DNA from: Afipia sp.
Lineage (GTDB): Bacteria; Pseudomonadota; Alphaproteobacteria; Rhizobiales; Xanthobacteraceae
Length of the DNA stretch: 64,000 nucleotides
Assembly (NCBI GenBank): GCA_016201045.1
Contig: JACQDM010000008.1
Coordinates: 558,001-622,000, forward strand
Direction of reading: 5' to 3'
Part shown: positions 48,137 through 58,018 of the stretch, in pieces
Layout: each line of letters starts with the position of its first letter
Numbering within the stretch: the first letter of the stretch is position 1
The notes under the pieces: generated by a model
Told to the model about the DNA's origin: nothing
Databases searched by the model: none
Seen by the model: the letters and a program-made list of their open reading frames with translations, nothing else
Program-made: the position numbers and the translations under genes

Positions 48137-48329
48137 AAATTGGCAGCCCCCCGGCCCATGATTGCGTTTTACCGCCTGCAATCTTGCGAATGCTCTGGGA
48201 AGTTCCGGCGCTTGACTGCCAACTAGAAATATAAACTGTTTCAAGAAAAAATCAATAGGAATCAATGGTTTAGGTAAGCTACTGATTCGATTCGCCTTTC
48301 AGATGCCTCGAACTCAAGTTCAAATTGAA

Positions 48330-49304
48330 TCATGGATGCAAGATCACCTTGCCCATCGCCTTGCGTTCGGCGAGGACCTTCAGCGCGTCGGTCGTCTTGT
48401 CGAGCGGGAAGGTGCGGTCGACATGCGATGAGATTTTTCCCTCGGCCGCCCATTTCATCAGTTGTTCGAGCGCGGCGCGGCCGTGCTTGGGATCGCGCTT
48501 CATATAGGCGCCCCAGAATACGCCGCGAATGTCGCAGCCTTTCAGCAGCGCAAGGTTGAGCGGGATTTTCGGAATTTGTCCGTTGGCAAATCCGATCACC
48601 AGAAAACGCCCGCCCCAAGCCAGCGAGCGCACGCCGACTTCGGCGAAGTCGCCGCCGACAGGATCGAACACGATGTCGATGCCTTTCTCGCCGCCGATTT
48701 CCTTGAGCTTGTCGCGCAAATTGTCTTTCGCGTAGTTGATCGTCATCTCCGCGCCGTGTTGTTTCGCGAAGGCGAGCTTCTCGTCAGACGACGCGCAGGC
48801 GATAACCTTCAATCCGAGAAGTTTGCCGAGTTCGCACGCCGCCAAACCTGTGCCGCCCGCCGCACCGAACACCGCGAGCGTTTCGCCCGGTTTCGGATCG
48901 GCGCGGTCGTTGAGCGCGTGATAGGCCGTGCCGTAGATCACGATGACACCGGCGGCGCGGTCGAAGTCGAGCGCGTCGGGAATTTTCACGATCGACGATG
49001 CCGGCGCGGCGACTTTCTGGCGCGCGCCGTTGTGGCCGATGGATGCAGCGACGCGGTCGCCGGGCTTGAGGTCTGTGACGCCTTCGCCGACGCTCTCGAT
49101 CACACCCGCGATTTCAGCGGCCGGAGAAAACGGAAAGGGCGGCTTCACCTGATACTTGCCCTGGATCATCAGGAGATCGAAGAAATTCAGTGCGGCCGAT
49201 TTGATCGCGATGACCGCCTGGCCGGGACCCGCGACCGGATCGGCAATGTCGGTCAGCTTGAGATCGTCCGGACCGCAAAACTCCGAACACAGAACGGCTT
49301 TCAT
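48330..49304 (-). CDS. quinone oxidoreductase / zinc-free medium-chain dehydrogenase
   Basis: A 324-residue MDR-superfamily reductase of the NADPH:quinone oxidoreductase type. N-terminal MKAVLCSEFCGPDDLKL and NFFDLLMIQGKYQ lead to VFGAAGGTGLAACELGKLLG, the nucleotide loop, with no zinc ligands visible. Relatives reduce quinones or enoyl compounds. ATG 49304 follows an AGGTG; the frame is open to 49373. It converges with DUF3800 and is divergent from ialB. Confidence 0.9.
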   Translation of the reverse strand: MKAVLCSEFCGPDDLKLTDIADPVAGPGQAVIAIKSAALNFFDLLMIQGKYQVKPPFPFSPAAEIAGVIESVGEGVTDLKPGDRVAASIGHNGARQKVAAPASSIVKIPDALDFDRAAGVIVIYGTAYHALNDRADPKPGETLAVFGAAGGTGLAACELGKLLGLKVIACASSDEKLAFAKQHGAEMTINYAKDNLRDKLKEIGGEKGIDIVFDPVGGDFAEVGVRSLAWGGRFLVIGFANGQIPKIPLNLALLKGCDIRGVFWGAYMKRDPKHGRAALEQLMKWAAEGKISSHVDRTFPLDKTTDALKVLAERKAMGKVILHP

Positions 49305-49509
49305 GGATGCACCTGAATTTGAGAATTGGAACCCGCGCGTAAATTGTTCATGGCGGATTTGAGGCCGCTGCACAATTCAATTCATGCGCATCATGGCGCG
49401 CTGTCGCCGCAATCGCTTTCCAAATTCCCGATTCACGACTATTTCAGGAATTGAGAGTTTGTTTCATACAGCAAATTCCGCAGGGCGGTTTTCGATGAGG
49501 TTCGGTACG

Positions 49510-50145
49510 ATGCAGGCGCGGCAATCGACGATGCTGACATTGGCTGCGGCATTGACGCTCGCAGGCGCTTCAATAGCCGCCGCGCAAAGCGCACCGAAAT
49601 CCGACAAGGGCGCGAAGTCATCGAAGGACGGCGCGAAATCCACGGCGAAATCGGCGGCACCGGCGAAGCCTGCTGCGGCCCCGGCCGCCGCCGGAAGCGC
49701 CGAGCCAAATCTGGTCGGCCAGTTCGGTACGTGGGGTGCTTATAAAGCGTCGCCGAACGGCAAGACGGTTTGCTTTGCGCTCGCAAAGCCCGCCTCGTCG
49801 AAAACCAACCCGCCGAACAAGCCGCGCGATCCATCGTTCGCATTCATCTCGACGCGGCCTGCGGAGAAAGTGACGAACGAAGTCTCGATCATGATCGGCT
49901 ACCAGTTGAAGCCCGGCTCGGAAGGCTCGGTCGAGATCGGCAACGCGCGCTATGCGATGTACGCGCAGGGCGACGGACTCTGGATCAAGAACGCCGCCGA
50001 AGAAGGCCGTCTCGTCGATGCGCTGCGCAAGGGTTCGGATGCGGTGGTGAAGGGCACCTCCGCCAAGGGCACTGAGACCACCGATACGTTTCCGCTGAAG
50101 GGCTTGTCGCAAGCACTCGACAAGCTCGCCCAGACTTGCCGCTGA
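49510..50145 (+). CDS. invasion-associated locus B (IalB) family protein
   Basis: A 211-residue periplasmic protein. The signal peptide (LTLAAALTLAGASIAAA) is followed by a Lys/Ala/Pro-rich linker and the IalB domain: FGTWGAYKASPNGKTVCFA, a paired Cys near the C-terminus (AQTCR), and ISTRPAEKVTNEVSIMIGY. In Bartonella IalB aids red cell entry; in free-living Rhizobiales the family is common and its role unknown. ATG 49510 has GAGG upstream; ATG 49495 is an alternative. Confidence 0.88.
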   Translation: MQARQSTMLTLAAALTLAGASIAAAQSAPKSDKGAKSSKDGAKSTAKSAAPAKPAAAPAAAGSAEPNLVGQFGTWGAYKASPNGKTVCFALAKPASSKTNPPNKPRDPSFAFISTRPAEKVTNEVSIMIGYQLKPGSEGSVEIGNARYAMYAQGDGLWIKNAAEEGRLVDALRKGSDAVVKGTSAKGTETTDTFPLKGLSQALDKLAQTCR

Positions 50146-50149
50146 AGCC

Positions 50150-50350
50150 TTGAACGGCCTGCGCGACATTCTCCTCAAAATATCGATGGTGCTGGCCGTC
50201 GCGCTCACTTGCGGGATCATCGGCTTTTTCGTGCCGCTGATGTTCGACCGTGATGTGGGCGGCGGGCTTGCGTCCGTCATTTTCGGCTCGGCAGCCGTTG
50301 TGTTCGGCATCTTTTTGGGGCTTTTGGCGGCCCGGCGCAGTTTCGAGTGA
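50150..50350 (+). CDS. small two-helix membrane protein
   Basis: A 66-residue protein of unknown function with two hydrophobic helices (ISMVLAVALTCGIIGFFVPL and GLASVIFGSAAVVFGIFLGL) separated by a short loop with FDRDVGGG. It begins with TTG only 4 bp after the ialB stop, so it should be translated from the same message. No family recognised. Confidence 0.65.
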   Translation: MNGLRDILLKISMVLAVALTCGIIGFFVPLMFDRDVGGGLASVIFGSAAVVFGIFLGLLAARRSFE

Positions 50351-50398
50351 AGCCTTTGGTACCTATCTAGAAGCGACCGTCTTCGCTAGAACGATGCC

Positions 50399-51604
50399 AT
50401 GACATCCGAACTCAATTCGCCGATTGATGCTCCGCTCGAAAAGGTCGCGCTCGAAACCTATCGGCCGCCGGCCAAGCCGTCGCTGATCGGGCTGTCGCGC
50501 GAGGAATTATCCGAACTGCTCGGCGAATGCGGCGTCGGCGAAAAGCAGCGCAAGATGCGCATCGCGCAATTGTGGCACTGGATGTATGTGCGCGGCGCTC
50601 AGTCGTTCGACGCCATGACCAATGTGTCGAAGGATCTGCGCGAGCAACTTAACGCGCATTTTACGGTGGACCGGCCCGAGGTCGTCGCCGAACAGGTTTC
50701 AAACGACGGTACGCGCAAATGGCTCCTTCGGCTGCCGGGCGACGGCGCGGGCCGCGCGCATGAAGTCGAGTGCGTCTATATCCCTGAAACCGATCGCGGC
50801 ACGCTCTGTGTCTCGTCGCAGGTCGGGTGCACGCTGAACTGTTCGTTCTGCCACACCGGCACCCAGCGCTTCGTGCGCAACCTCACCGCAGGCGAGATCG
50901 TCGGGCAGGTGATGGTTGCGAAGGATCGCCTCAACGACTGGATCGACCGCGAAACGCCGCACGCCAATCGCCTCGTCACCAATGTCGTGATGATGGGGAT
51001 GGGCGAGCCGCTGTATAATTTCGATGCGGTGCGCGATGCACTCCTGATCGTGATGGACAATGAAGGCATCGGCCTGTCGCGCCGCCGGATTACGCTCTCG
51101 ACCTCGGGCGTGGTGCCGAACATCGTGCGGACCGGCGACGAGATTGGCGTCATGCTCGCGATCTCGCTGCATGCGGTGCGCGACGAACTGCGCAACGAAC
51201 TCGTGCCGCTGAACAGGAAATATCCGCTCAAGGAATTGCTCGAAGCCTGCCGCAATTATCCGGGCTCGGCCAATTCGCGGCGCATCACGTTCGAATATGT
51301 GATGCTCAAGGGCGTCAACGATTCGATGGACGACGCGAAACTTCTGGTGAAAATGCTCAAGGGCGTTCACGCCAAGATCAATCTCATTCCGTTCAATCCG
51401 TGGCCCGGCACGAAGTACGAATGCTCGGACTGGGATCAGATCGAAAGATTCTCGGAATATATTTTCAATGCAGGTTATTCCTCTCCCGTGAGAACTCCGC
51501 GCGGCCGCGACATTCTCGCTGCCTGCGGCCAGTTGAAATCGGAAACGGAAAAGCTGTCGGTGCGCGAGCGCGACGCGCTGCGGGCGATGGCGATGACGGA
51601 CTGA
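50399..51604 (+). CDS. rlmN: dual-specificity 23S rRNA/tRNA adenosine C2-methyltransferase
   Basis: A 401-residue radical SAM enzyme methylating A2503 of 23S rRNA and A37 of some tRNAs. The iron-sulfur motif is [58 protein letters not shown] and [10 protein letters not shown] follow, and the catalytic Cys occurs in DILAACGQL near the end. Length is standard. It has a 48-bp gap to the small membrane gene upstream and a palindromic repeat downstream. Confidence 0.96.
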   Translation: MTSELNSPIDAPLEKVALETYRPPAKPSLIGLSREELSELLGECGVGEKQRKMRIAQLWHWMYVRGAQSFDAMTNVSKDLREQLNAHFTVDRPEVVAEQVSNDGTRKWLLRLPGDGAGRAHEVECVYIPETDRGTLCVSSQVGCTLNCSFCHTGTQRFVRNLTAGEIVGQVMVAKDRLNDWIDRETPHANRLVTNVVMMGMGEPLYNFDAVRDALLIVMDNEGIGLSRRRITLSTSGVVPNIVRTGDEIGVMLAISLHAVRDELRNELVPLNRKYPLKELLEACRNYPGSANSRRITFEYVMLKGVNDSMDDAKLLVKMLKGVHAKINLIPFNPWPGTKYECSDWDQIERFSEYIFNAGYSSPVRTPRGRDILAACGQLKSETEKLSVRERDALRAMAMTD

Positions 51605-51613
51605 GATATAATT

Positions 51614-51697
51614 TCGTCGTTGCGAGGAGCGCAGCGACGAAGCAATCTAGACGTTGCGAACGAAGAGTGGATTGCTTTGCTCCGCTTGCAATGACGA
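51614..51697. repeat. large imperfect palindromic intergenic repeat
   Basis: A left arm TCGTCGTTGCGAGGAGCGCA... (from 51614) pairs imperfectly with a right arm ending CGCTTGCAATGACGA at 51697, with AAGCAAT near the inner side of the left arm matching ATTGCTT on the right. This is the format of abundant REP-like elements of Bradyrhizobium-type genomes. It fills the gap from rlmN to the next gene. Confidence 0.65.
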
Positions 51698-51710
51698 GAG
51701 ATACTAATTC

Positions 51711-52166
51711 ATGGCTCTGATCGGCAGACTATTTGCAATTATTTTCGGATTCCTGCTTGGCTGCTTTGCCGCAGGGCTTGTCGTCGTCTTTGCGCTTCTG
51801 ATTCCGGAATTGAAGGATGCATCGCTCGACGAGGACGGCCTCAACACGATTTTCGGTTTCGGCTTCATTCTCATCAGCGGGTTTGCGCTGGTGCCGGCGC
51901 TGGTTCTCGTGCTGATCACCGAAGCGTTCTTCATCCGCCACATCCTCGCTTACGCAATCGTCGGCGGTCTGGCCGGGCTGTTTTGCTATCTCGCCTTCGT
52001 GCCGTTCGATACCGCGACGATGATGTTCACCGGCATCGTGCGCCGCCATCTCGAAGTGATGGTCGGCTCCGGCGTGGTCGGCGGCGTTGTCTACTGGATG
52101 GTTGCGGGCCGCAACGCGGGCCTGTGGCGCGGCCGGCCTGCGCCGCCTTCAACGCTGCAGCCTTAG
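51711..52166 (+). CDS. conserved membrane protein of unknown function
   Basis: A 151-residue inner-membrane protein with four hydrophobic segments (LFAIIFGFLLGCFAAGLVVV, FGFILISGFALVPALVLVL, HILAYAIVGGLAGLFCYLAF and VMVGSGVVGGVVYWMV). It has an acidic loop (LKDASLDEDGL) after the first helix. I do not recognise the family. It stops 3 bp before the stop of the convergent isomerase gene. Confidence 0.7.
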   Translation: MALIGRLFAIIFGFLLGCFAAGLVVVFALLIPELKDASLDEDGLNTIFGFGFILISGFALVPALVLVLITEAFFIRHILAYAIVGGLAGLFCYLAFVPFDTATMMFTGIVRRHLEVMVGSGVVGGVVYWMVAGRNAGLWRGRPAPPSTLQP

Positions 52167-52169
52167 TCG

Positions 52170-52769
52170 CTATTTCTTCGCCCAGCGCAGCGCCTGTTCG
52201 AGACGGTCGTTGCCCCAGAACAACTCGCCGCTTGACGTCGTGAATGTCGGAGCGCCGAAGAAGCCGCGCTTTTGCGCATCGGCGGTGTTGTCGCGAAGCT
52301 CGCCCTTGATCTCGTCGCTCTGCGCCTTGGCCATCGTCGATTCGACCGGCACTTTATGTTTGGTCAGGATTCCCGCGATCGTGGCCGGATCGGAAATGTC
52401 CTTGTCGAAGGAATATTCCGCCTGAAACACGTCGCGGCTGAAATCCTTGCCCCAGCTCTCTTTCAATCCGACCAGCGCCACGCGACCCGCGAGCACGCCT
52501 GATTGGGGAAACTTCGCAGGCCATTTGAACGGCACGCCCATATCCTCGGCGATGCGCTGTGCATCGCGGATCAGCGCCTTGCCCTTCACCGGAAAAACAT
52601 TGAGCGGGGAATCCTTCAGCCCTTGCGACTGGAACACCGGGCCGAGCAGGAACGGCTTCCATGTCACCTCGACGCCCGCATCCTTCGCGAGTTGCTCCAC
52701 GCGCATCGCGGCGAGAAACGAATAGGTCGAGCCGAAATCGAACCAGAATGTGAGTTGCGGTTTTGACAT
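52170..52769 (-). CDS. 2-hydroxychromene-2-carboxylate isomerase / DsbA family protein
   Basis: A 199-residue thioredoxin-fold protein of the kappa-GST/HCCA isomerase group. The N-terminus LTFWFDFGSTYSFLAAMRVE has the catalytic Ser of this family, and GFFGAPTFTTSSGELFWGNDR near the end supplies the cis-Pro loop. HCCA isomerases act in naphthalene breakdown, but isolated homologues more likely serve glutathione-dependent reactions. ATG 52769 is the family start. Divergent from the PAP2 phosphatase. Confidence 0.9.
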   Translation of the reverse strand: MSKPQLTFWFDFGSTYSFLAAMRVEQLAKDAGVEVTWKPFLLGPVFQSQGLKDSPLNVFPVKGKALIRDAQRIAEDMGVPFKWPAKFPQSGVLAGRVALVGLKESWGKDFSRDVFQAEYSFDKDISDPATIAGILTKHKVPVESTMAKAQSDEIKGELRDNTADAQKRGFFGAPTFTTSSGELFWGNDRLEQALRWAKK

Positions 52770-52886
52770 GAGCGGCGTTTCCCCGGGCGTTAATGTTTGC
52801 AGATACGCTAGCAGCGCACACCGAGTGCCGCCAGCCGCCACAATCGGGCGCTTTTCAGCCATGCGGGCGTCGGCTACACAGCGGCC

Positions 52887-53681
52887 ATGAACCGGACCGG
52901 ACTTTATATCGCGCTCGGCCTCGCGCTGGTTTTCGGATTGCTGTTCGGGCTTTATCCCGAACTCGATCTGAAAGTTGCGTCGCTGTTCTACGATGCGACG
53001 ACGAAGACGTTTCCGCTGAAAACCAGCACGTGGGCGATCATCGCGCGCGACGGCGCGATGTGGATCGCATGGGCGTTCGTGCTGCCCGCGCTCGGCACGT
53101 TGATCGTGAAGCTGTTGCGTCCGGTAAAGCCGATGATGATGTCGGGCCGCGCGATGGTGTTTCTTCTGCTCACCATGCTGCTGTCGGCCATCGTGTTGTC
53201 GAACATGATCTTCAAATCGTACTGGGGCCGTCCGCGTCCCGTGGTCGTGACGCAGTTCGAAGGCAAGCTGAACTTCAAGCCGTGGTGGGACCCGCGCGGC
53301 GAATGCCCGAAGAACTGCTCGTTCTTCTCCGGCGAAGGCGCGACCGCGTTCTGGACCTACGCGCCCGCAGCACTCGCGCCGCCGCAATGGCGTCCGCTCG
53401 CTTATGTCGGTGCGACAGCATTCGGATTGGCGACCGGCGGACTGCGGATGGCGTTCGGCGGACATTTCCTCACTGACGTCGTATTCTCCGGCATTGTTGC
53501 ATTCCTCGTCGTGTGGCTGTTCTACGCACTGATCTATCGCTGGCCGCGCACGCGGTTGACCGATGCAGGCGTCGATGCGTCGCTGACGCGATTTGCGTGG
53601 CCGGGCTATCGCTGGATGCAGAAGCGATTGGGGCGCGATGTTGGTGCCAGCCCACGTGTGCGCCGGGAAGTGCAGGCCTGA
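52887..53681 (+). CDS. PAP2 family phosphatase
   Basis: A 264-residue inner-membrane lipid phosphatase (lipid A phosphatase LpxE-like). Motif 1 is KSYWGRPRP, motif 2 SFFSGEGATAFW (the usual SGH reads SGE here) and motif 3 RMAFGGHFLTDVVFSG with the conserved His and Asp. At least five hydrophobic segments are visible. It may trim undecaprenyl-PP, lipid A or phosphatidylglycerol phosphate. It lies 66 bp before argG and probably has its own promoter in the 117-bp gap before it. Confidence 0.88.
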   Translation: MNRTGLYIALGLALVFGLLFGLYPELDLKVASLFYDATTKTFPLKTSTWAIIARDGAMWIAWAFVLPALGTLIVKLLRPVKPMMMSGRAMVFLLLTMLLSAIVLSNMIFKSYWGRPRPVVVTQFEGKLNFKPWWDPRGECPKNCSFFSGEGATAFWTYAPAALAPPQWRPLAYVGATAFGLATGGLRMAFGGHFLTDVVFSGIVAFLVVWLFYALIYRWPRTRLTDAGVDASLTRFAWPGYRWMQKRLGRDVGASPRVRREVQA

Positions 53682-53714
53682 CGGCCTTTCCTTCAACGCG
53701 CGATCTTTCTATAG

Positions 53715-55084
<1,370 letters not shown>

Positions 55085-55104
55085 GACGCGTTTCTTTCCA
55101 AATA

Positions 55105-55134
55105 AAAACGGCCGGAGAAATCTCCGGCCGTTTT
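55105..55134. terminator. bidirectional intrinsic terminator between argG and ompA
   Basis: A perfect 14-bp stem (55105-55118 with 55121-55134) including AAAA at one end and TTTT at the other, with a two-base AA loop. It serves argG from the left and the OmpA-family gene from the right. Confidence 0.93.
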
Positions 55135-55151
55135 CTTATGTGTCGTAAGCC

Positions 55152-57047
55152 TTAGCGCCCGCCCGGTCCGACGCCCGGAGGCGGCGGAGGCAATGACGCC
55201 TGCCCGCCGTTGAGAAGCGGGGTGATGTTGCGGATCGTGACGCGGCGGTTGCGACGCTCCGGTCCGTCGGTCTGCACCTTCAGATATTGCTCGCCATAGC
55301 CTTGCGAGGTGAGATTTTCCGCAGGCACACCGAATTGCTGCGTCAGCAGCGACGCGGCGGATTCGGCGCGGCGATCCGACAGCGACAGATTGTCGACATC
55401 GTTGCCGACCGCGTCGGTGTGGCCTTCGATCAGGAACACCGTGCGCGGATTCTGCTGGATCGCGCGGTTCATGCCGTCCGCAATCACCTGCAGCTTCTGC
55501 GCCTGATCCGGCGGAATCTCCCACGATCCGGTTTCGAAATTGATCGTATCCACATCGATCGACGGCATGCGCTCGCGCACCGTCGGGCTGTAACGGATTT
55601 CATCCAGCGTGTAAGGGCGCTCGATGTAATCGACCGGCGGTGCAACCAGCGTCTGATAGATCAGGTCCGGCGGCGCGTCGTCGTAATCGACGATGTAGCG
55701 ATCGTAGGGAATGCGGATCACCGGCGGCGGCAGGCTGACGAAGAAGCCGCCGATGCCGAGCGGACGCCGCGTGTTGTCGATGATGATGATCTCGCGTCCG
55801 TCGGGTCCGCGGCGCAGACGGCGTTGAAGGTTTCCGTTGCGATCGGTGATCGTGATGATCTGCGAGCCGTCCGGACGCACGATGATGGTGCGCTGGTTTG
55901 CGCCGTCCGGCTGCACGCGCACGTCACGCGCACCGAGACGGAAGCGATCCACCTCGCTGTGACGAACGTAAGCCGTTCCGTTCGGGTCCTTGATGATGAG
56001 GCGCCCCGGTTCGGAGAACACGGTGCGTCCGCCGATGTTCTGCTCGCGGCGTTCGGCGCGGAACGTACTGATGTTGCCCGGTCCCGATGGACCGGCACCT
56101 GCAACGGTGGGCGCAATCGGTGCAAGGCGCGCGTTGGGAGTAGGTGCGCCGGGTGTTGTCGGAGCACCCGGCGTCGCAGGGGCGAGCGTCGTTGCGCCCG
56201 GCGCGAGTGTCGGCAACGGCGTTGTCACCGACGGTCCTTTTTGCGTCTGCATCGCCGACGGCGGTCCGCCTGCGCCGCCCGGACCACCAGGTCCGCGCGG
56301 GCCGCGTTCTTCCGAGCGAGGTCCGCCGGGTCCGCCCGGAGGCGTTGTCGGCGTCGTGCTGTTGGGCGTCGTCGGAGCCGTTGTCGGTGCCGTGACATTC
56401 GGAGTCACTGGCGCAGTCGGCGGCGTCACCGTGCTGTTGGGATTCATGCGCGGCTGGTTGGGCGGCGGGCTGTTCGGCGCGCCGCCTGAATTCGGCGTGG
56501 GCGGCGGACCGCGACGCTCGCCTTCCAGCGGCGGACGCGGAGGCGTGACGTCGCGGATTCCGGGCGAAGTACTCGGCGTTGTCGAAGGCGCCGTTGATGG
56601 CGCGGTCGTGGATGCAGGCGGTGCCGTTCGCGCGGCCGGCGGGGGCGGCGGCGGTGGAGGAGGCGCGGATTTTTGAATCTGCGGCGGTGGCGTCACCGGG
56701 CGCTGCATCTGCACAGGCGGCGGTGTCGGCGCAACGCGCGGAGGAGGCGGCGGTGGCGGAGGTGCAACGTGCGGCGGAGGCGGCGGCGGTGCGGCCGGAC
56801 GCGGCGGAGGAGGCGGTGGAGGTGCAGCAGGCCGCGGCGGCGGTGGCGGCGGCGGCGCTGCCGTCGGGGCTTTGGGTGGCGGGGTCGGCGCGGCCTTCGG
56901 TGGCGGCTTCGGCGCGTTCGGGTCCGTTGCCTGTGCCTGCGCAACGACAAACGGCTGCGCTGGGTTTTCAGCGCGTGCGCCGATCTGCGAACCCTGCAGC
57001 GCTGCGATCGCTGTCGTCGTGAGAAGTATCAACCGAAGGTGTGTCAT
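55152..57047 (-). CDS. OmpA family protein with proline-rich N-terminal half
   Basis: A 631-residue exported protein. A signal peptide (LILLTTTAIAALQG, cleavage near ARA) precedes a very long Pro/Ala/Thr-rich segment (residues about 40-330, with runs like PPPPPPPRPAAPPP), then a region of unknown fold (FRAERREQNIGGRTVF), and at the C-terminus an OmpA peptidoglycan-binding domain: EGHTDAVGNDVDNLSLSDRR and GYGEQYLKVQ. The Pro-rich part could span the periplasm or lie outside the cell. ATG 57047 has AAGG five bases ahead. Repetitive sequence warrants checking the assembly. Confidence 0.88.
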   Translation of the reverse strand: MTHLRLILLTTTAIAALQGSQIGARAENPAQPFVVAQAQATDPNAPKPPPKAAPTPPPKAPTAAPPPPPPPRPAAPPPPPPPRPAAPPPPPPHVAPPPPPPPPRVAPTPPPVQMQRPVTPPPQIQKSAPPPPPPPPPAARTAPPASTTAPSTAPSTTPSTSPGIRDVTPPRPPLEGERRGPPPTPNSGGAPNSPPPNQPRMNPNSTVTPPTAPVTPNVTAPTTAPTTPNSTTPTTPPGGPGGPRSEERGPRGPGGPGGAGGPPSAMQTQKGPSVTTPLPTLAPGATTLAPATPGAPTTPGAPTPNARLAPIAPTVAGAGPSGPGNISTFRAERREQNIGGRTVFSEPGRLIIKDPNGTAYVRHSEVDRFRLGARDVRVQPDGANQRTIIVRPDGSQIITITDRNGNLQRRLRRGPDGREIIIIDNTRRPLGIGGFFVSLPPPVIRIPYDRYIVDYDDAPPDLIYQTLVAPPVDYIERPYTLDEIRYSPTVRERMPSIDVDTINFETGSWEIPPDQAQKLQVIADGMNRAIQQNPRTVFLIEGHTDAVGNDVDNLSLSDRRAESAASLLTQQFGVPAENLTSQGYGEQYLKVQTDGPERRNRRVTIRNITPLLNGGQASLPPPPPGVGPGGR

Positions 57048-57456
57048 GGCGACCTTGTATCTCTGAAGTAAAACGGCTGGGAAAAATTTCGTCCGTCAAC
57101 CGATCAGCGGATAACGGTTGGGCGGCATTGTGGCGATCTAAAAAACGCGAGAAGTATTTTGCGTATCGAGACGAATCATCGCACCGCAAATGAACGTACG
57201 TTAAGTTTGGACGATGGAAAGCCAGATCGTTCACCGGATAGGGCGTGCGCGGTCCGCGCACCGGCAATTCGTCGGGCCGCTTTCCCGGCAATTCCTGCGG
57301 CGGGTTTGGCGGCTGCGCGGGATCGTTCTGCGGAGTGGGAATCTCGGGACGCGGATTGCCCGGCGGCAATTCCGGCGGCGGCTCGATCGGGCGGCCGGGT
57401 GTCGGTGGCGGCACTTCGGGCGGCTCGCGAATGGGCTGAGCGGGGTCGGGCGTCAC
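56968..57456 (-). CDS. possible small proline-rich protein (uncertain end)
   Basis: A frame starting at GTG 57456 (AAAGG upstream) codes a Pro-rich stretch with near-repeats: IREPPEVPPPTPGRPIEPPP, ELPPGNPRPEIPTPQ and PQELPGKRPDELP. After about 80 codons the composition turns ordinary and the frame runs on into the start of the OmpA gene, overlapping it by 80 bp, so the true stop may have been lost by a frameshift or the frame may be a by-product of low complexity. The plus strand here is Gly-rich and equally open. No family recognised. Confidence 0.35.
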   Translation of the reverse strand: MTPDPAQPIREPPEVPPPTPGRPIEPPPELPPGNPRPEIPTPQNDPAQPPNPPQELPGKRPDELPVRGPRTPYPVNDLAFHRPNLTYVHLRCDDSSRYAKYFSRFLDRHNAAQPLSADRLTDEIFPSRFTSEIQGRHDTPSVDTSHDDSDRSAAGFADRRTR

Positions 57457-57629
57457 GTGATGGCCTTTCGATTTGCCGATATGCCGACCCAACAGGGGCG
57501 CGCTTAATAGGTTCCGCAAAGCCTCGCTAAATGCCCGTTTTTTCGAGGTTTTTTCCGCCGATATTGACAATTGCCACGGAACCAAGCATCGAATTTACCG
57601 GCGCGTTACGCCGAAGCCGGGAGACGATA

Positions 57630-58007
57630 ATGCCGATTGCCTATTGGTGCGTTCTGATTGCTGCCTTGCTGCCAATCGTTTGGGTCAGCTACGCCAAGCT
57701 CGGGGCCGAGAGCGACAATCGCTATCCGCGCGAGGACTATGAAAACCTCACGCCGCCGAAGCGCCGCGCCTATGCGGCTCACCTGAACGCCTATGAGAAT
57801 TTCCCGTTCTTTGCGGTGGCGGTGATTGTCGCGATGACGCTCGGTGCCGCGCCCGCAACCGTGAACATGCTGGCGATTGCTTATGTCGCTGTGCGGGTGA
57901 TCCACGGGCTGCTTTACATCAACAACATTCCGATGCTGCGTTCCGCTGCGTGGACGCTGGGCCTGCTCATCAACATCGCGATTTTCGTTCTGCCGGCGTT
58001 CAAGTAG
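57630..58007 (+). CDS. MAPEG family membrane protein
   Basis: A 125-residue inner-membrane protein of the MAPEG (eicosanoid/glutathione metabolism) superfamily. Four helices: AYWCVLIAALLPIVWVSYAK, FPFFAVAVIVAMTLGA, VNMLAIAYVAVRVIHGLLYI and SAAWTLGLLINIAIFVLPAF; NLTPPKRRAYAAHLNAYENF between helices 1 and 2 carries the Asn/Glu/Arg that mark the family. ATG 57630 has GGGAG upstream. The frame is open to 57531 but I prefer the later start. A TTGACA at 57564 could be a -35 box. Confidence 0.88.
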   Translation: MPIAYWCVLIAALLPIVWVSYAKLGAESDNRYPREDYENLTPPKRRAYAAHLNAYENFPFFAVAVIVAMTLGAAPATVNMLAIAYVAVRVIHGLLYINNIPMLRSAAWTLGLLINIAIFVLPAFK

Positions 58008-58018
58008 CCGCAAAAAAG

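Noticed and set aside
55287-56489. Plus-strand open frames with Gly/Arg/Ala-rich translations opposite the OmpA gene
   Set aside because: They arise from the proline-coding repeats on the minus strand; there is no start context or domain.
56600-57000. Short near-repeats that might suggest a CRISPR array or tandem repeat
   Set aside because: They are codon repeats for proline runs inside the OmpA-family reading frame, of irregular length and without spacers.
57159-57530. Plus-strand frame upstream of the MAPEG gene
   Set aside because: Arg/Ala/Gly-rich shadow of the low-complexity minus strand with no start signal or motif.
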